NCBI RefSeq assembly: GCF_001613505.1
Contig: NZ_BDCM01000024.1
Span: forward strand, 32,239-96,238
From: Nocardia mikamii NBRC 108933
GTDB taxonomy: Bacteria > Actinomycetota > Actinomycetes > Mycobacteriales > Mycobacteriaceae
Length of the DNA stretch: 64,000 nt
Direction of reading: 5' to 3'
In this document: positions 52,625-61,925 of the stretch, piece by piece
How positions within the stretch are numbered: position 1 is the stretch's first letter
Layout: the number at the start of each line of letters is the position of its first letter
The notes under the pieces: model-generated
Told to the model about the DNA's origin: nothing
Database searches by the model: none
The model's input: only the letters and a program-made list of their open reading frames with translations
Made by a program: the position numbers and the translations under genes

Positions 52625-53980
52625 ATGAGCGCGCGCAGTGTGCAATTCTGGCGCTCGACCGAGAAACTCCGAATCCGCACGTTGGGCATCGTGTTCTTCG
52701 TGGTGATGGCGCTGTTTCTCGGCACGACGATCGCGGCCTACAACAAGGTGTGGGTCAAGGTGATCAAGGTCGACCTGATCACCGATACGGTCGGAAACGC
52801 GTTGACCCGCAATGCGGATGTGAAGGTTCGCGGGGTCAATGTCGGCGAGGTGCGTTCCAGTGAATCCGCCAACGGCAAGGTGACCCTGCATCTGGCGATC
52901 GATCCGGACAAGGCCACCAAGATTCCGTCCAATGTGACGGCCCGGCTGCTGCCGAAAACCCTGTTCGGCGAGCGCTATGTCGATCTGGTCTGGCCCGAGC
53001 AGCCCAGCCCGCAACATCTGCGGGCGGGCATGACGCTGTATCAGGACGCCAGCGGCAATGCGGTCGAGGTGAGCCAGCTGCTGGATTCGATCATGCCGCT
53101 GCTGCAGGCGATCCCGCCGCAGTATCTGGCCTCGACGCTGGGCGCGCTGTCGCAGGCGCTGGGTGGTCAGGGTGAGGAACTGGGCCACACCATCGATCGG
53201 CTGGACGACATATTCCGCGATATCAACGGCGTGATGCCGCAGTTGCAGGACGACATCCGTACCTTCGCGACGGTCGCCGACACCTATTCGGACGCGCTGC
53301 CGCAGCTGGTCGATGCCTTCGACAATCTGCGCACGCTGAATGCCACCATCGTGCAGAAGCGTTCGCAGTTGGACACGCTGTATTCGGTTCTGACTCCGAC
53401 GTCGTCGAAGACCGCCGATTTCCTGACGGCCAACCACGACAACATCATCGATGTCGCGGCCGATTCGCGTGAGGCGCTGGAACTGCTGGCGACCTATTCG
53501 CCCTCGTTCCCCTGCACGATGAAGAATTTCGCGCAGCTGAAGCCGCGCATCGATGACATCTTCGGCAAGGGCACCGATACCCCGGGTTCGCGGGTGACGA
53601 TCGAGATCACCAATCCGCGCGGCCGGTATCTGCCCAATCAGGACGAGCCGCGCTGGCTGGACACGAACCGGCCGCCGGCGTGTTTCCCCGAATATCCGCT
53701 CGGGGTGGATCCGGGTCAGTATCCGACCGGATCGGCCAACGACGGTTCCTATCAGCCGCCGACCCGGAATCCGGGTGACCAGAACATCGGTCAGCTGCCG
53801 GCGGCACAGTTCTCGGTCTACGGCGCGGCCGGCGCCACGACCATGGGTTCGCCCGCCGAACAGCACACCCTGGGTGCGATCTACGGTGCGGCGAACGGGG
53901 TTTCGCCCGATCAGGTGCCCAGCTGGGTGAGCAGGATCGGCGCCCCCGCGATGCGTGGAAGTGAGGTGAGTGTGCGATGA
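52625..53980 (+). CDS. MCE-family protein MceA
   Basis: A 451-residue protein: one N-terminal membrane helix (about 18-38), the MCE domain (about 47-125, KVIKVDLITDTVGNALTRNA and ADVKVRGVNVGEVRSSESAN) and a helical region, then a Pro/Asn-rich C-terminal tail. Six such proteins assemble into the periplasmic tunnel for lipid transport. The ATG follows GGTGGGAGC. First of six; overlaps mceB by 4 nt. Confidence 0.94.
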   Translation: MSARSVQFWRSTEKLRIRTLGIVFFVVMALFLGTTIAAYNKVWVKVIKVDLITDTVGNALTRNADVKVRGVNVGEVRSSESANGKVTLHLAIDPDKATKIPSNVTARLLPKTLFGERYVDLVWPEQPSPQHLRAGMTLYQDASGNAVEVSQLLDSIMPLLQAIPPQYLASTLGALSQALGGQGEELGHTIDRLDDIFRDINGVMPQLQDDIRTFATVADTYSDALPQLVDAFDNLRTLNATIVQKRSQLDTLYSVLTPTSSKTADFLTANHDNIIDVAADSREALELLATYSPSFPCTMKNFAQLKPRIDDIFGKGTDTPGSRVTIEITNPRGRYLPNQDEPRWLDTNRPPACFPEYPLGVDPGQYPTGSANDGSYQPPTRNPGDQNIGQLPAAQFSVYGAAGATTMGSPAEQHTLGAIYGAANGVSPDQVPSWVSRIGAPAMRGSEVSVR

Positions 53981-55056
53981 AGGCCAAGTTGCGTGGTCTG
54001 GGCGGGCCCCTGACCAAACTGGGCATCTTCGTGCTCGTGACAGTGCTCGCGACCGCGTTCCTGGCGCTCACCATCGCCAACTATTCCGGCGGCGGCACCG
54101 AGTTCAAGGCGCGGTTCAGCGATGTGACATCGCTGAACAAAGGCGACGAGGTGCGCATCGCCGGTGTGCGGGTCGGCAAGGTGACCAAGGTTTCGGTCGT
54201 CGACCGCAACATGGCCGAGGTGCACTTCCAGCTCACCGACCGGGATTGGCTACCCGCCTCCACCACCGCGACCATCCGCTACCGCAACCTGGTGGGGCAG
54301 CGCTACATCGCGCTGGAACAGGGCGCCGGACAGCAGGGCCACAAGATCACGAAGGGCGCCACGATTCCGCTGGAGCGGACCAAGCCCGCGCTGAATCTCA
54401 CCACCCTGTTCAACGGTTTCCGGCCGCTGTTCCAGACGCTGTCGGCCGAGGACGTGAACAAGCTGTCCTACGAGATCATCCAGGTCTTCCAGGGTGAATC
54501 GGGCACGATCACCGATCTGGTGCGCAACACCGCGAGCCTGACGAACAAGATCGCCGACAAGGACGCGGTGATCGGCGAGATCGTCAAGAACCTCAACCAG
54601 GTGCTGGACGCGGTGAACGCCCGCGACGGACAGCTCAACGATCTGATCGTCAACACCGAGGCGCTGGTGAGCGGGCTCAACGCCGAACGCGGCACGATCG
54701 GCTCTGCGGTGCAGTCGCTGGGCAATCTCGCCTCGGCGACCGCGGATCTGCTGGTACCCACCCGGCCGACCCTGCAGGGGTCGATCGCCGGCCTGAACCA
54801 GCTGACCGGCACCCTGAACGATCGTTCCGACGACGTCAATCAGGCCCTGGAGAATCTGCCGATCAAGATGGAGAAACTGGGACGCGCGGCCAGTTACGGC
54901 TCGTGGTTCCAGTTCTACCTCTGCGGTATCGATATCGTCGCCGGTCCCGGAGTGAAGGATGCGCCGCAATTGAACCTGCCGGCCCAGATGCCGACGGTGA
55001 ATCAGCCGGTCTACACCAATCCGGCGCCGCGCTGTCACGGGAAGGGTGGCCGCTGA
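53977..55056 (+). CDS. MCE-family protein MceB
   Basis: A 359-residue protein: membrane helix (about 12-32), MCE domain (FKARFSDVTSLNKGDEVRIA, GVRVGKVTKVSVVDRNMAEV), then a long helical region with few prolines that forms the needle. The cargo is a lipid or sterol; the subtype cannot be set from sequence alone. Its ATG overlaps the mceA stop. Confidence 0.94.
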   Translation: MKAKLRGLGGPLTKLGIFVLVTVLATAFLALTIANYSGGGTEFKARFSDVTSLNKGDEVRIAGVRVGKVTKVSVVDRNMAEVHFQLTDRDWLPASTTATIRYRNLVGQRYIALEQGAGQQGHKITKGATIPLERTKPALNLTTLFNGFRPLFQTLSAEDVNKLSYEIIQVFQGESGTITDLVRNTASLTNKIADKDAVIGEIVKNLNQVLDAVNARDGQLNDLIVNTEALVSGLNAERGTIGSAVQSLGNLASATADLLVPTRPTLQGSIAGLNQLTGTLNDRSDDVNQALENLPIKMEKLGRAASYGSWFQFYLCGIDIVAGPGVKDAPQLNLPAQMPTVNQPVYTNPAPRCHGKGGR

Positions 55057-56066
55057 TGGAAGACCGGGTTCTCCTCGGCAAGCGCAGCCCGGCGTTCATG
55101 GGTGGGCTCGGCCTGTTCATGGTGCTGCTGATCGCGTTGTCGGCCTTCTTCTTGGACAAGCTGCCGATCATCGGCGCGAGCACCAGTTACACCGCGGAAT
55201 TCTCCGAGGCCGCGGGCCTGAAGAAGGGTAACGAGGTACGCATCGCGGGCGTGAAGGTCGGCGATGTGTCCGATGTGCGCCTCGACGGCGACCGCGTGCT
55301 GGTCGACTTCCGGACCAAGGACGCGTGGATCGGCGATGCCACCACCGCGTCCATCCAGATCAAGACCCTGCTCGGGCAGAAGTATCTGGCGCTGGATCCC
55401 AAGGGTTCCCACCCGGCCGATCCGGGCAAGCGAATTCCGTTGTCGCGCACGGTTTCTCCGTACGACGTGGTCGAGGCCTTCAGTGATGCCGCCTCGGATC
55501 TCGAGAAGACCGACACCGCGCAGCTGGCCACCAGCTTCCGGGTGCTCTCCGACGCGTTCTCCGGCACCCCGCCGGAGATCCGCGGCTCGATCGACGGCGT
55601 CGCCCGGCTGTCGGAGACGCTGGCCAAGCGCGACGAAGAGCTCAAGCACCTGTTCAACGCGACCAACAAGACCACCAAGGTGCTCGCCGACCGCAACGAG
55701 CAGTTCGAGCGGTTGCTGGCCAACGGCGGTCAGCTGCTGGCCGAGTTGAACGTCCGCCAGCAGGCCATCTCGCAGCTGCTCAACGGCGCGAAAACCGTTG
55801 CCGCCGAATTGAGTGCGCTGGTGCACGACAACGAGCAGCAGATCGGTCCGGCGCTGACCAATCTGAAGAAGTCCATCGACATGCTCAACGACAATCAGCA
55901 GAACATCTCCAAGACGCTGAAACTGGCGGCGCCGTTCTACGGCCTGTACGCCAACGTGCTGGGCAACGGGCGCTGGTTCGACGCGGTGATCGTCAACCTG
56001 ATCCCGCCGGCGCTGCCGGAGATTCCGGGTAACCGCCCGCCGATCCGCACCCTGGGAGGCAACTGA
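55056..56066 (+). CDS. MCE-family protein MceC
   Basis: A 336-residue protein beginning MEDRVLLGKRSPAFMGGLG with one membrane helix, an MCE domain (YTAEFSEAAGLKKGNEVRIA, GVKVGDVSDVRLDGDRVLVD) and a helical body (LAKRDEELKHLFNATNKTTK). Shortest of the six; lacks the proline-rich tail seen on MceA and MceE. Start ATG shares one base with the mceB stop (TGATG). Confidence 0.94.
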   Translation: MEDRVLLGKRSPAFMGGLGLFMVLLIALSAFFLDKLPIIGASTSYTAEFSEAAGLKKGNEVRIAGVKVGDVSDVRLDGDRVLVDFRTKDAWIGDATTASIQIKTLLGQKYLALDPKGSHPADPGKRIPLSRTVSPYDVVEAFSDAASDLEKTDTAQLATSFRVLSDAFSGTPPEIRGSIDGVARLSETLAKRDEELKHLFNATNKTTKVLADRNEQFERLLANGGQLLAELNVRQQAISQLLNGAKTVAAELSALVHDNEQQIGPALTNLKKSIDMLNDNQQNISKTLKLAAPFYGLYANVLGNGRWFDAVIVNLIPPALPEIPGNRPPIRTLGGN

Positions 56067-57352
56067 TGCAGGCTGCTCTCGGTAAGGGATCGCGCCGGGA
56101 TCCGCTGACGGTGATCCGCGAATCCGGCCGCGGCACCAAGATCGCCCTAACCCTCGGCACGGTGGCCGTGGTGGTCGTCGCCGGTGTGCTGTGGTGGCTG
56201 TTCAGCAGCTACAACACCACCAAGATCACCGCCTACTTCGACAAGTCGATCGGCATCTACGAGGGCTCCGAGGTGCGTATCCTCGGCGTCCCGGTGGGCA
56301 AGGTCGATTCGGTCACGCCGCAGGGTGATCAGGTGAAGGTCACCATGCATGTCGACCGGAAGTACGACATCCCGGCCGACGCCAAGGCCGCCCAGATCAC
56401 GCCGTCGGTGGTGTCGGACCGCTACATCCAGCTCACGCCCGTCTACAAGGGCGGGCCGAAGATGCCGCGCAACGCCACCATCCCGCGCGACCGCACGGCG
56501 ACCCCGGTCGAGGTCGACCGGCTGTACAAGAGCATCCAGGAACTGTCGGATGCGCTGGGGCCCAACGGCGCCAACAAGGACGGCGCGGTGAACGAGCTGG
56601 TTCGCACCGGTGCCGCGAATCTTTCCGGAAACGGGGACGCGCTGGCCAACAGCCTGACCCAGCTCTCGCACGCGGCCCGGTATCTGTCCGACGCGCGCGG
56701 CGACATCTTCGACACGATCAAGAATTTGCAGGTCTTCGTGCACACCCTGGCGGTCAACGACCAGCAGGTGCGCGAATTCAACACGCAGCTGGCGGATCTG
56801 GCCGGATTCCTCTCCGGTGAGCGGGAGAACCTCGGGCAGGCACTGAATCTGCTGTCGATCGCGCTCGGCGACGTCGCCCGGTTCATCGACGACAACCGGG
56901 ACCTGGTCGCCGAGAACGCCGATGCGCTGACCAAGCTGACCCAGACCCTGGCCGATCAGCGCCAGGACGTGGCGAACGCGCTGCCGGTGCTGCCGGTGGC
57001 GCTGAGCAACCTGATCAACATCCACAACGGTGAATCCGGCACGCTCGACATGCGCGCCAACTTCACCGATCTGCAGAACCCGTTCGGCACCGTCTGCAAA
57101 CTGCTCGACCTCGGCCAATTGCGGCCGGGTGACCCGAAATTCGATGCGATCAGCCGGCAGATGCGCCCGATCCTGGATCAGTGCAAGGTGATCACCGATC
57201 AGATCAAGGACGGTGTGCAGACGCCGTCGCTGGTGTTGCCGTTCGGCATTCTCAGCGGTGACAACATCCAGAACACCCCGGCTCCCGGCAGTGTTCCGGG
57301 CACCCCGTCGGACCGGCAGCCGCCGTCGCAGCAGGAAGGTGGCCAGCGATGA
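56066..57352 (+). CDS. MCE-family protein MceD
   Basis: A 428-residue protein: membrane helix (about 31-50), MCE domain (ITAYFDKSIGIYEGSEVRIL, GVPVGKVDSVTPQGDQVKVT), helical body and a Pro/Gln-rich C-terminus (SDRQPPSQQEGGQR). TGATG overlap with mceC and ATGA overlap with mceE show tight translational coupling. Confidence 0.94.
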   Translation: MQAALGKGSRRDPLTVIRESGRGTKIALTLGTVAVVVVAGVLWWLFSSYNTTKITAYFDKSIGIYEGSEVRILGVPVGKVDSVTPQGDQVKVTMHVDRKYDIPADAKAAQITPSVVSDRYIQLTPVYKGGPKMPRNATIPRDRTATPVEVDRLYKSIQELSDALGPNGANKDGAVNELVRTGAANLSGNGDALANSLTQLSHAARYLSDARGDIFDTIKNLQVFVHTLAVNDQQVREFNTQLADLAGFLSGERENLGQALNLLSIALGDVARFIDDNRDLVAENADALTKLTQTLADQRQDVANALPVLPVALSNLINIHNGESGTLDMRANFTDLQNPFGTVCKLLDLGQLRPGDPKFDAISRQMRPILDQCKVITDQIKDGVQTPSLVLPFGILSGDNIQNTPAPGSVPGTPSDRQPPSQQEGGQR

Positions 57353-58587
57353 CGCCCTTCGCATTCCGCAGGACGGCCCGCGGACTGGGGGCCGTCGCGG
57401 TGGTCGGCGTGACGGCGATGCTGGTGGGTTCGTGCTCGTCGGACGGTATCTACAGCGTGCCGCTGCCCGGCGGCGCCGATGTGGGTGACCATCCGATGCG
57501 TATCGACGTGCGGTTCGACGACGTCCTGGATCTGGTGCCGCAGTCGGCGGTCAAGGTCGAGGGTGTGCCGGTCGGCCGGGTGGAGTCCATCGACGTCGCC
57601 CCCGACGGCTGGACCGCGAGCGTGCACACCGTGGTGAACTCCTCGGTGAAGCTGCCCGCCAACGCCCACGCCGAGGTGCGGCAGTCGAATCTGCTCGGTG
57701 AGAAATTCGTCGAGCTGTCGGCGCCGAAGGACGACGCCTCGCCCGACCGGTTGAAGGACGGCGCGGTCATCCCCGTCGACCGGACCCGGCACGCGGTGGA
57801 GATCGAACAGGTCCTCGGCGCGCTGTCGCTGCTGCTCAACGGCGGTGGCGTGGCGCAGTTGCAGCCCATCGTGGTGGAACTGAACAAGGCGCTGGCCGGC
57901 CGCGAGAACCGAGTGCGGTCGCTGCTGGATCAGGCCGACACCCTCATCGACGGTCTCAACCAGCAGGTTGCCGATATTCAGCACGCGCTCGACAGCCTGG
58001 GCACGTTGTCCAGCCGGGTGGGGCAGCAGTCCGAGCAGATCGGCAAGATCCTCGACGAACTGCCGGCCGGCATCAAGATCCTCGACGAGCAGCGGCCGCA
58101 ACTGATCGGCTTGCTGAAGCAACTCGACCGGGTCGGCCAGGCCGGTGTCGACGTGCTCGACAAGTCGAAGGACAACCTGATCCGCGATCTGCAGGCGCTG
58201 CGTCCGACGCTGCAGGAGCTGGGCCGTTCGGCGCCGGATCTGGTTTCCGCGCTCCCGTTGATCCCGACGTATCCGTTCCCGGACGAGGCGATCAAGTCGA
58301 CCTTCGGTGGTTCGGTGAACACCTGGCTGTCCGTCGACACCCAGATCGGCGTCCTGATGTCGAATCTCGGTGTGGGCAAACCGGATCCGGTGTACATCCC
58401 GCCGCGGTACGGGCCGCCGGTGCCGGTGGATCCGACCAATCCGTATTACAACGGCAACGGCCCGCGGCCGGGCTGGCCGACGGTGTCGCTGGTGCCGTTG
58501 CCGCCGACCGTGGTGGCTCCGGCCCCCGCCAAGCCGGGTGACCCGATCGGGTCGATTCTCGATCAGTTGGGAGTGAAGCCGCGATGA
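57349..58587 (+). CDS. MCE-family lipoprotein MceE
   Basis: A 412-residue protein with a lipoprotein signal peptide: basic start, hydrophobic core GLGAVAVVGVTAMLVGSC and lipobox cysteine Cys29. This is typical of the fifth MCE protein, which anchors the complex by a lipid. MCE domain (IDVRFDDVLDLVPQSAVKVE), helical body, and a long Pro-rich tail (PPRYGPPVPVDPTNPYY). Confidence 0.94.
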   Translation: MTPFAFRRTARGLGAVAVVGVTAMLVGSCSSDGIYSVPLPGGADVGDHPMRIDVRFDDVLDLVPQSAVKVEGVPVGRVESIDVAPDGWTASVHTVVNSSVKLPANAHAEVRQSNLLGEKFVELSAPKDDASPDRLKDGAVIPVDRTRHAVEIEQVLGALSLLLNGGGVAQLQPIVVELNKALAGRENRVRSLLDQADTLIDGLNQQVADIQHALDSLGTLSSRVGQQSEQIGKILDELPAGIKILDEQRPQLIGLLKQLDRVGQAGVDVLDKSKDNLIRDLQALRPTLQELGRSAPDLVSALPLIPTYPFPDEAIKSTFGGSVNTWLSVDTQIGVLMSNLGVGKPDPVYIPPRYGPPVPVDPTNPYYNGNGPRPGWPTVSLVPLPPTVVAPAPAKPGDPIGSILDQLGVKPR

Positions 58588-59825
58588 GTAGATTGGTGCG
58601 CTACCAGCTGATCGCCTTCGCGGTGATCGCCGTGCTCGGCGTGGTCTTCGTCGGCGCGAAGTACATTCACCTCGACCACATGCTCGGCTTCGGCCAGTAC
58701 CAGGTGAAGGTCAAGGCGAAGACGACCGCCAACCTGTCCAAGGGCGCGGAGGTCACCTATCGCGGTGTGCCGGTCGGCCGGGTGGACTCGCTCGACATCA
58801 CCCCCGACGGCGTCATGATCTATCTGGAGCTGGATTCCGGGAAGCCGAAGGTCCCGGCCGCCGCCAAGGCCGTGATCGCCAACCGCTCGGCGATCGGTGA
58901 GCAGTACCTGGATCTGGTGCCCGAGACGTCGAAGGGCCCCTACCTGCGCGACGGTTCGGTCATCGACGGCGCCGAGACCCCGATCCCGGTCGAGGATCTG
59001 CTCGCCAGCGTCAACCATTTCTCGAGCACCACGGATCTGACGGCGTTGACGACAACCGTCACCGAACTCGGTAAGGCGTTCGACGGGCAGGGCGACAACC
59101 TGCGGATCCTCATCGATTCGCTGAACAAGTTCTCCCAGACCGGCATCGAGGCGTTGCCGCAGACCGTGCAGCTGATTCAGGACGCGCAGACGGTGCTCGG
59201 CACCCAGGCCGACCAGTCGCCGGCGATCCGGACCTTCAGTGACGGCCTGGACCGGCTCGCCGTGCAGTTGCGGGCCAACGATCCCGATATCCGGCGGTTG
59301 ATCGGCACCGGCGCCGACGCCGGCGAGCAGATCGGCAAGCTCCTCGATCGGAGCGGCCAGCCGCTGACCACGGATCTGTCGAATCTGCGGCTGCTGCTGC
59401 AGGCGGTGTCACCGCAGACCTACACGCTCAAGCCGCTGCTGCAGATGCTTCCGCTCCTGTCGGTCGGTGGTTCGGCGACCGCGCCCGGCGACGGCACGAC
59501 CCACTTCGGCCTGGTGCTGGAAACCAACAATCCGCCGGCCTGTACCGTCGGGTACGAGGGAACTCAGCGCATTCTCGACCAGATGAAGGCGCAGAATCCC
59601 AATTTCGACGACAATCGTGACGATTTCCCGTTCAACACGGACGCGAAATGCACGGTGCCGTTCGGAAGTCCGACCGACGTCCGCGGCGGCGCGCGTGCGC
59701 AGTACGCCGATCCGAATGTCCCGCAGCCGTGGGATTCCAAGCCCAAGACCGATCCGGACAAGCTCAACCTGAGCCCCGTCGCCATCCAGCTGGCCACTCT
59801 CATCGGAGTGACCCCGAAGCGGTGA
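58584..59825 (+). CDS. MCE-family protein MceF
   Basis: A 413-residue protein: N-terminal membrane helix (about 5-25), MCE domain (VKVKAKTTANLSKGAEVTYR, GVPVGRVDSLDITPDGVMIY), helical body and a C-terminal region with CTVGYEGTQ and KCTVPFG, whose two cysteines could form a disulfide. Last of the six; overlaps mceE by 4 nt. Confidence 0.94.
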   Translation: MSRLVRYQLIAFAVIAVLGVVFVGAKYIHLDHMLGFGQYQVKVKAKTTANLSKGAEVTYRGVPVGRVDSLDITPDGVMIYLELDSGKPKVPAAAKAVIANRSAIGEQYLDLVPETSKGPYLRDGSVIDGAETPIPVEDLLASVNHFSSTTDLTALTTTVTELGKAFDGQGDNLRILIDSLNKFSQTGIEALPQTVQLIQDAQTVLGTQADQSPAIRTFSDGLDRLAVQLRANDPDIRRLIGTGADAGEQIGKLLDRSGQPLTTDLSNLRLLLQAVSPQTYTLKPLLQMLPLLSVGGSATAPGDGTTHFGLVLETNNPPACTVGYEGTQRILDQMKAQNPNFDDNRDDFPFNTDAKCTVPFGSPTDVRGGARAQYADPNVPQPWDSKPKTDPDKLNLSPVAIQLATLIGVTPKR

Positions 59826-59862
59826 GGCGGGCACGGAGGCAAGTCCGGAAAACCGACGACGC

Positions 59863-59874
59863 TAGGGTGTCGCT
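59863..59874 (+). promoter_or_regulatory. -10-like box before the first Mce-associated gene
   Basis: TAGGGT (59863-59868), then 6 nt, then GTG at 59875. It may be an internal leaderless promoter; no -35 is evident. Confidence 0.45.
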
Positions 59875-60642
59875 GTGAGTTCTGATCTGCCCAACCCCTC
59901 CTCGCAACCTGCGGTGGAGCCGTCGGACGACGCCGAAAAAGCGGTAGCTGAGGCGTCGCCGGAGGCGACCGTGCGCCGGTCCGCCGGTGAGCAGCCGGCC
60001 GCCCGGCCGGGTTCGTCGGCACTGCGCACGGTCGTGACCTCGGTCGCGGCGGTGTGGCTGGTGGCGGCCCTGGTCTTGGCGGCGTGGTTCGGCACCGGCT
60101 GGGTGCGCGCGATGTGGTTCACCGACGGTCCGCGCGCCGATGCTCGCGATACCGCGCTGGATGCGGCCCGGCAGGCGGCGATCAACCTCACCTCGATGAA
60201 TCCCGGCGATGTCGAGGGGTCGATCACCACCATGCGGTCCTCGATGACCGGCGACATGCTGACCCAGCTCAACGAGAACCACGACCGCATCAAGGATGCC
60301 GCCGAGAAGTCGAAGACCAAGATCGACAGCAAGGTGCTGGGGGCGGCACTGAGTTCGCTGGACAGTGAGCGCGACAAGGCCTCGGCGATCGTGGTGCTGA
60401 AACTCACGCAGACCGCGCCCAACGTTCCGATGCAGTCCTTCCGGGCCACCTGGACGCTGGATATGAAGAAGGACGGCGACACCTGGAAGACCGAGCAGGC
60501 CAATTCGCTCGGTCAGCTGGTGTCGCTGGACACCCCCGGTCCCGCCGGGGCGGCCCAACCGCCCGCGAACGGAAACGCCGCGCCCGCGCCGAGCGCGCCC
60601 GCGAATCCGTCCGAGGCGCCCGCCCCCCAGCCGGGATCGTAG
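59875..60642 (+). CDS. Mce-associated membrane protein
   Basis: A 255-residue protein: a disordered, acidic N-terminal region of about 50 residues, one membrane helix (TVVTSVAAVWLVAALVLAAW), an extracytoplasmic domain of the SnoaL/NTF2-like Mce-associated type, and a Pro/Ala-rich tail. Such genes follow most actinobacterial mce operons and their products stabilise the Mce complex. It is 49 nt after mceF. Confidence 0.85.
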   Translation: MSSDLPNPSSQPAVEPSDDAEKAVAEASPEATVRRSAGEQPAARPGSSALRTVVTSVAAVWLVAALVLAAWFGTGWVRAMWFTDGPRADARDTALDAARQAAINLTSMNPGDVEGSITTMRSSMTGDMLTQLNENHDRIKDAAEKSKTKIDSKVLGAALSSLDSERDKASAIVVLKLTQTAPNVPMQSFRATWTLDMKKDGDTWKTEQANSLGQLVSLDTPGPAGAAQPPANGNAAPAPSAPANPSEAPAPQPGS

Positions 60643-60655
60643 GAGAGGTACACCG

Positions 60656-61417
60656 ATGGCATCCCGCCCGCCGATCAACAAGGTTTCCCCGCGGCTCAAG
60701 CCCGGCGACCGCTCGTCCGAATCCGCCGCGCGCACGATCCGCCGCCGCGGCGGCGCCGATCGCACCGCGTCCGGCGCGAAGTCCGCCAAGCCCGCCGGTA
60801 AGTCCGCGAACACCACATCGCGCACCAGGACCGTGCGCGCGGGTACGGCGGCCACGCGTCCGGCGCGGCCCGTGGCATCGCGTCCGTCCCGGAAGCTGCC
60901 GCGTCCCGGTCGCCTGCCGCGGCCGGCGCCGGCCGCCTGGGGGCTGGCCGCGGGTCTGATCGTGGCGAGTGTGCTGTTGACCGCGTTCGCGGTGGTCGCG
61001 GCGTTCAAGCCGGGAGTGGACAACGGCAACAAGGCCTTCGTCGACACCAAGGCCACCCAGGAGGTGACCGCGGCGGCCGACAACGCGCTCAAGACGGTCT
61101 ACTCCTACGACGTGAAGACCGTCGGCGGCTACAAGGACGCCGTGCACAAGGTCGTCACCGGCAAGATGCGCGGTGATTTCGACAAGTTCGCCGACACCAC
61201 GGTGTCCGCGATCCAGCAGGCGCAGTCGACCGCACAGGCCACTCCCGACCCGATCGGTGTGACATTGCTCACTGATGACCGGGCGGAACTGCTGGTGAAT
61301 CTGACCGTGAGCGCGACCAAGAACGGCGCCCCGCAGGAGAGCGCGTCGGGTCCGATCGTGTTGCACATGCAGAAGGTGGACGGTCACTGGCTGGCGAGCG
61401 AGATCGCCGACCGTTGA
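60656..61417 (+). CDS. Mce-associated membrane protein, second copy
   Basis: A 253-residue protein with a basic, Arg/Pro/Ser-rich cytoplasmic N-terminus of about 95 residues, one membrane helix (AAGLIVASVLLTAFAVVAAF) and an extracytoplasmic domain (VTAAADNALKTVYSYDVKTV) like its neighbour's. ATG preceded by GGAGAGG. Last gene of the mce unit. Confidence 0.85.
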   Translation: MASRPPINKVSPRLKPGDRSSESAARTIRRRGGADRTASGAKSAKPAGKSANTTSRTRTVRAGTAATRPARPVASRPSRKLPRPGRLPRPAPAAWGLAAGLIVASVLLTAFAVVAAFKPGVDNGNKAFVDTKATQEVTAAADNALKTVYSYDVKTVGGYKDAVHKVVTGKMRGDFDKFADTTVSAIQQAQSTAQATPDPIGVTLLTDDRAELLVNLTVSATKNGAPQESASGPIVLHMQKVDGHWLASEIADR

Positions 61418-61712
61418 GTGGCCCAGGCGGGTTCGGAAGTATGTTCGAGCCCGTCACCTGCGGAATCTTCCCAGCTCAGCGGCGGATATTCGCCCGCGTG
61501 ACGGTGTGATTCGCCAGCGCCACACGGGATCTCGCAGTTATCGAGGTGGTCTCGCCACTTGACGACTTACGTCCGAACCGTCACGCTATTCACAACAGCG
61601 GCAGCTGTGACAGGGTCGAGTACCCAGGTCGAGGCGCCGCCGGAGACTCGAACGCAGCCAGCGGAAGCGGGTCCGGCGCGCCGAACATCCGGAACTCGGT
61701 TCGGATGGTACT

Positions 61713-61741
61713 TTGACACCCCTTCTTCGTGGGTGTAGGTT
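61713..61741 (+). promoter_or_regulatory. rpoB promoter and long leader
   Basis: TTGACA (61713-61718), a 17-nt spacer and TAGGTT (61736-61741): a near-consensus housekeeping promoter. It predicts an untranslated leader of about 178 nt before rpoB. The 508-bp stretch from 61418 to 61925 holds no convincing gene; a short minus-strand frame in it crosses this promoter. Confidence 0.8.
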
Positions 61742-61925
61742 TGGACTTTGCGCTGGCTGCCTCCTGTCCATTCCTTGATCGCATCACGAAAGTTCCACCG
61801 TTGAGGTGTTACTTCCGTTGTTTGCTGTTCGGGTTTTGTCCGGGTTGTAACCAGCAGAACTCGTAGCAGACAAGCGACGGTCGTTTGGTGTCTTGTACGT
61901 ACAGGCACCGGGCGACGCGCGTGAG

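Noticed and set aside
61567..61908. A 113-codon minus-strand frame in the rpoB leader
   Set aside because: No ribosome-binding site or known domain, and it runs across the near-consensus rpoB promoter, so the region is better read as leader.
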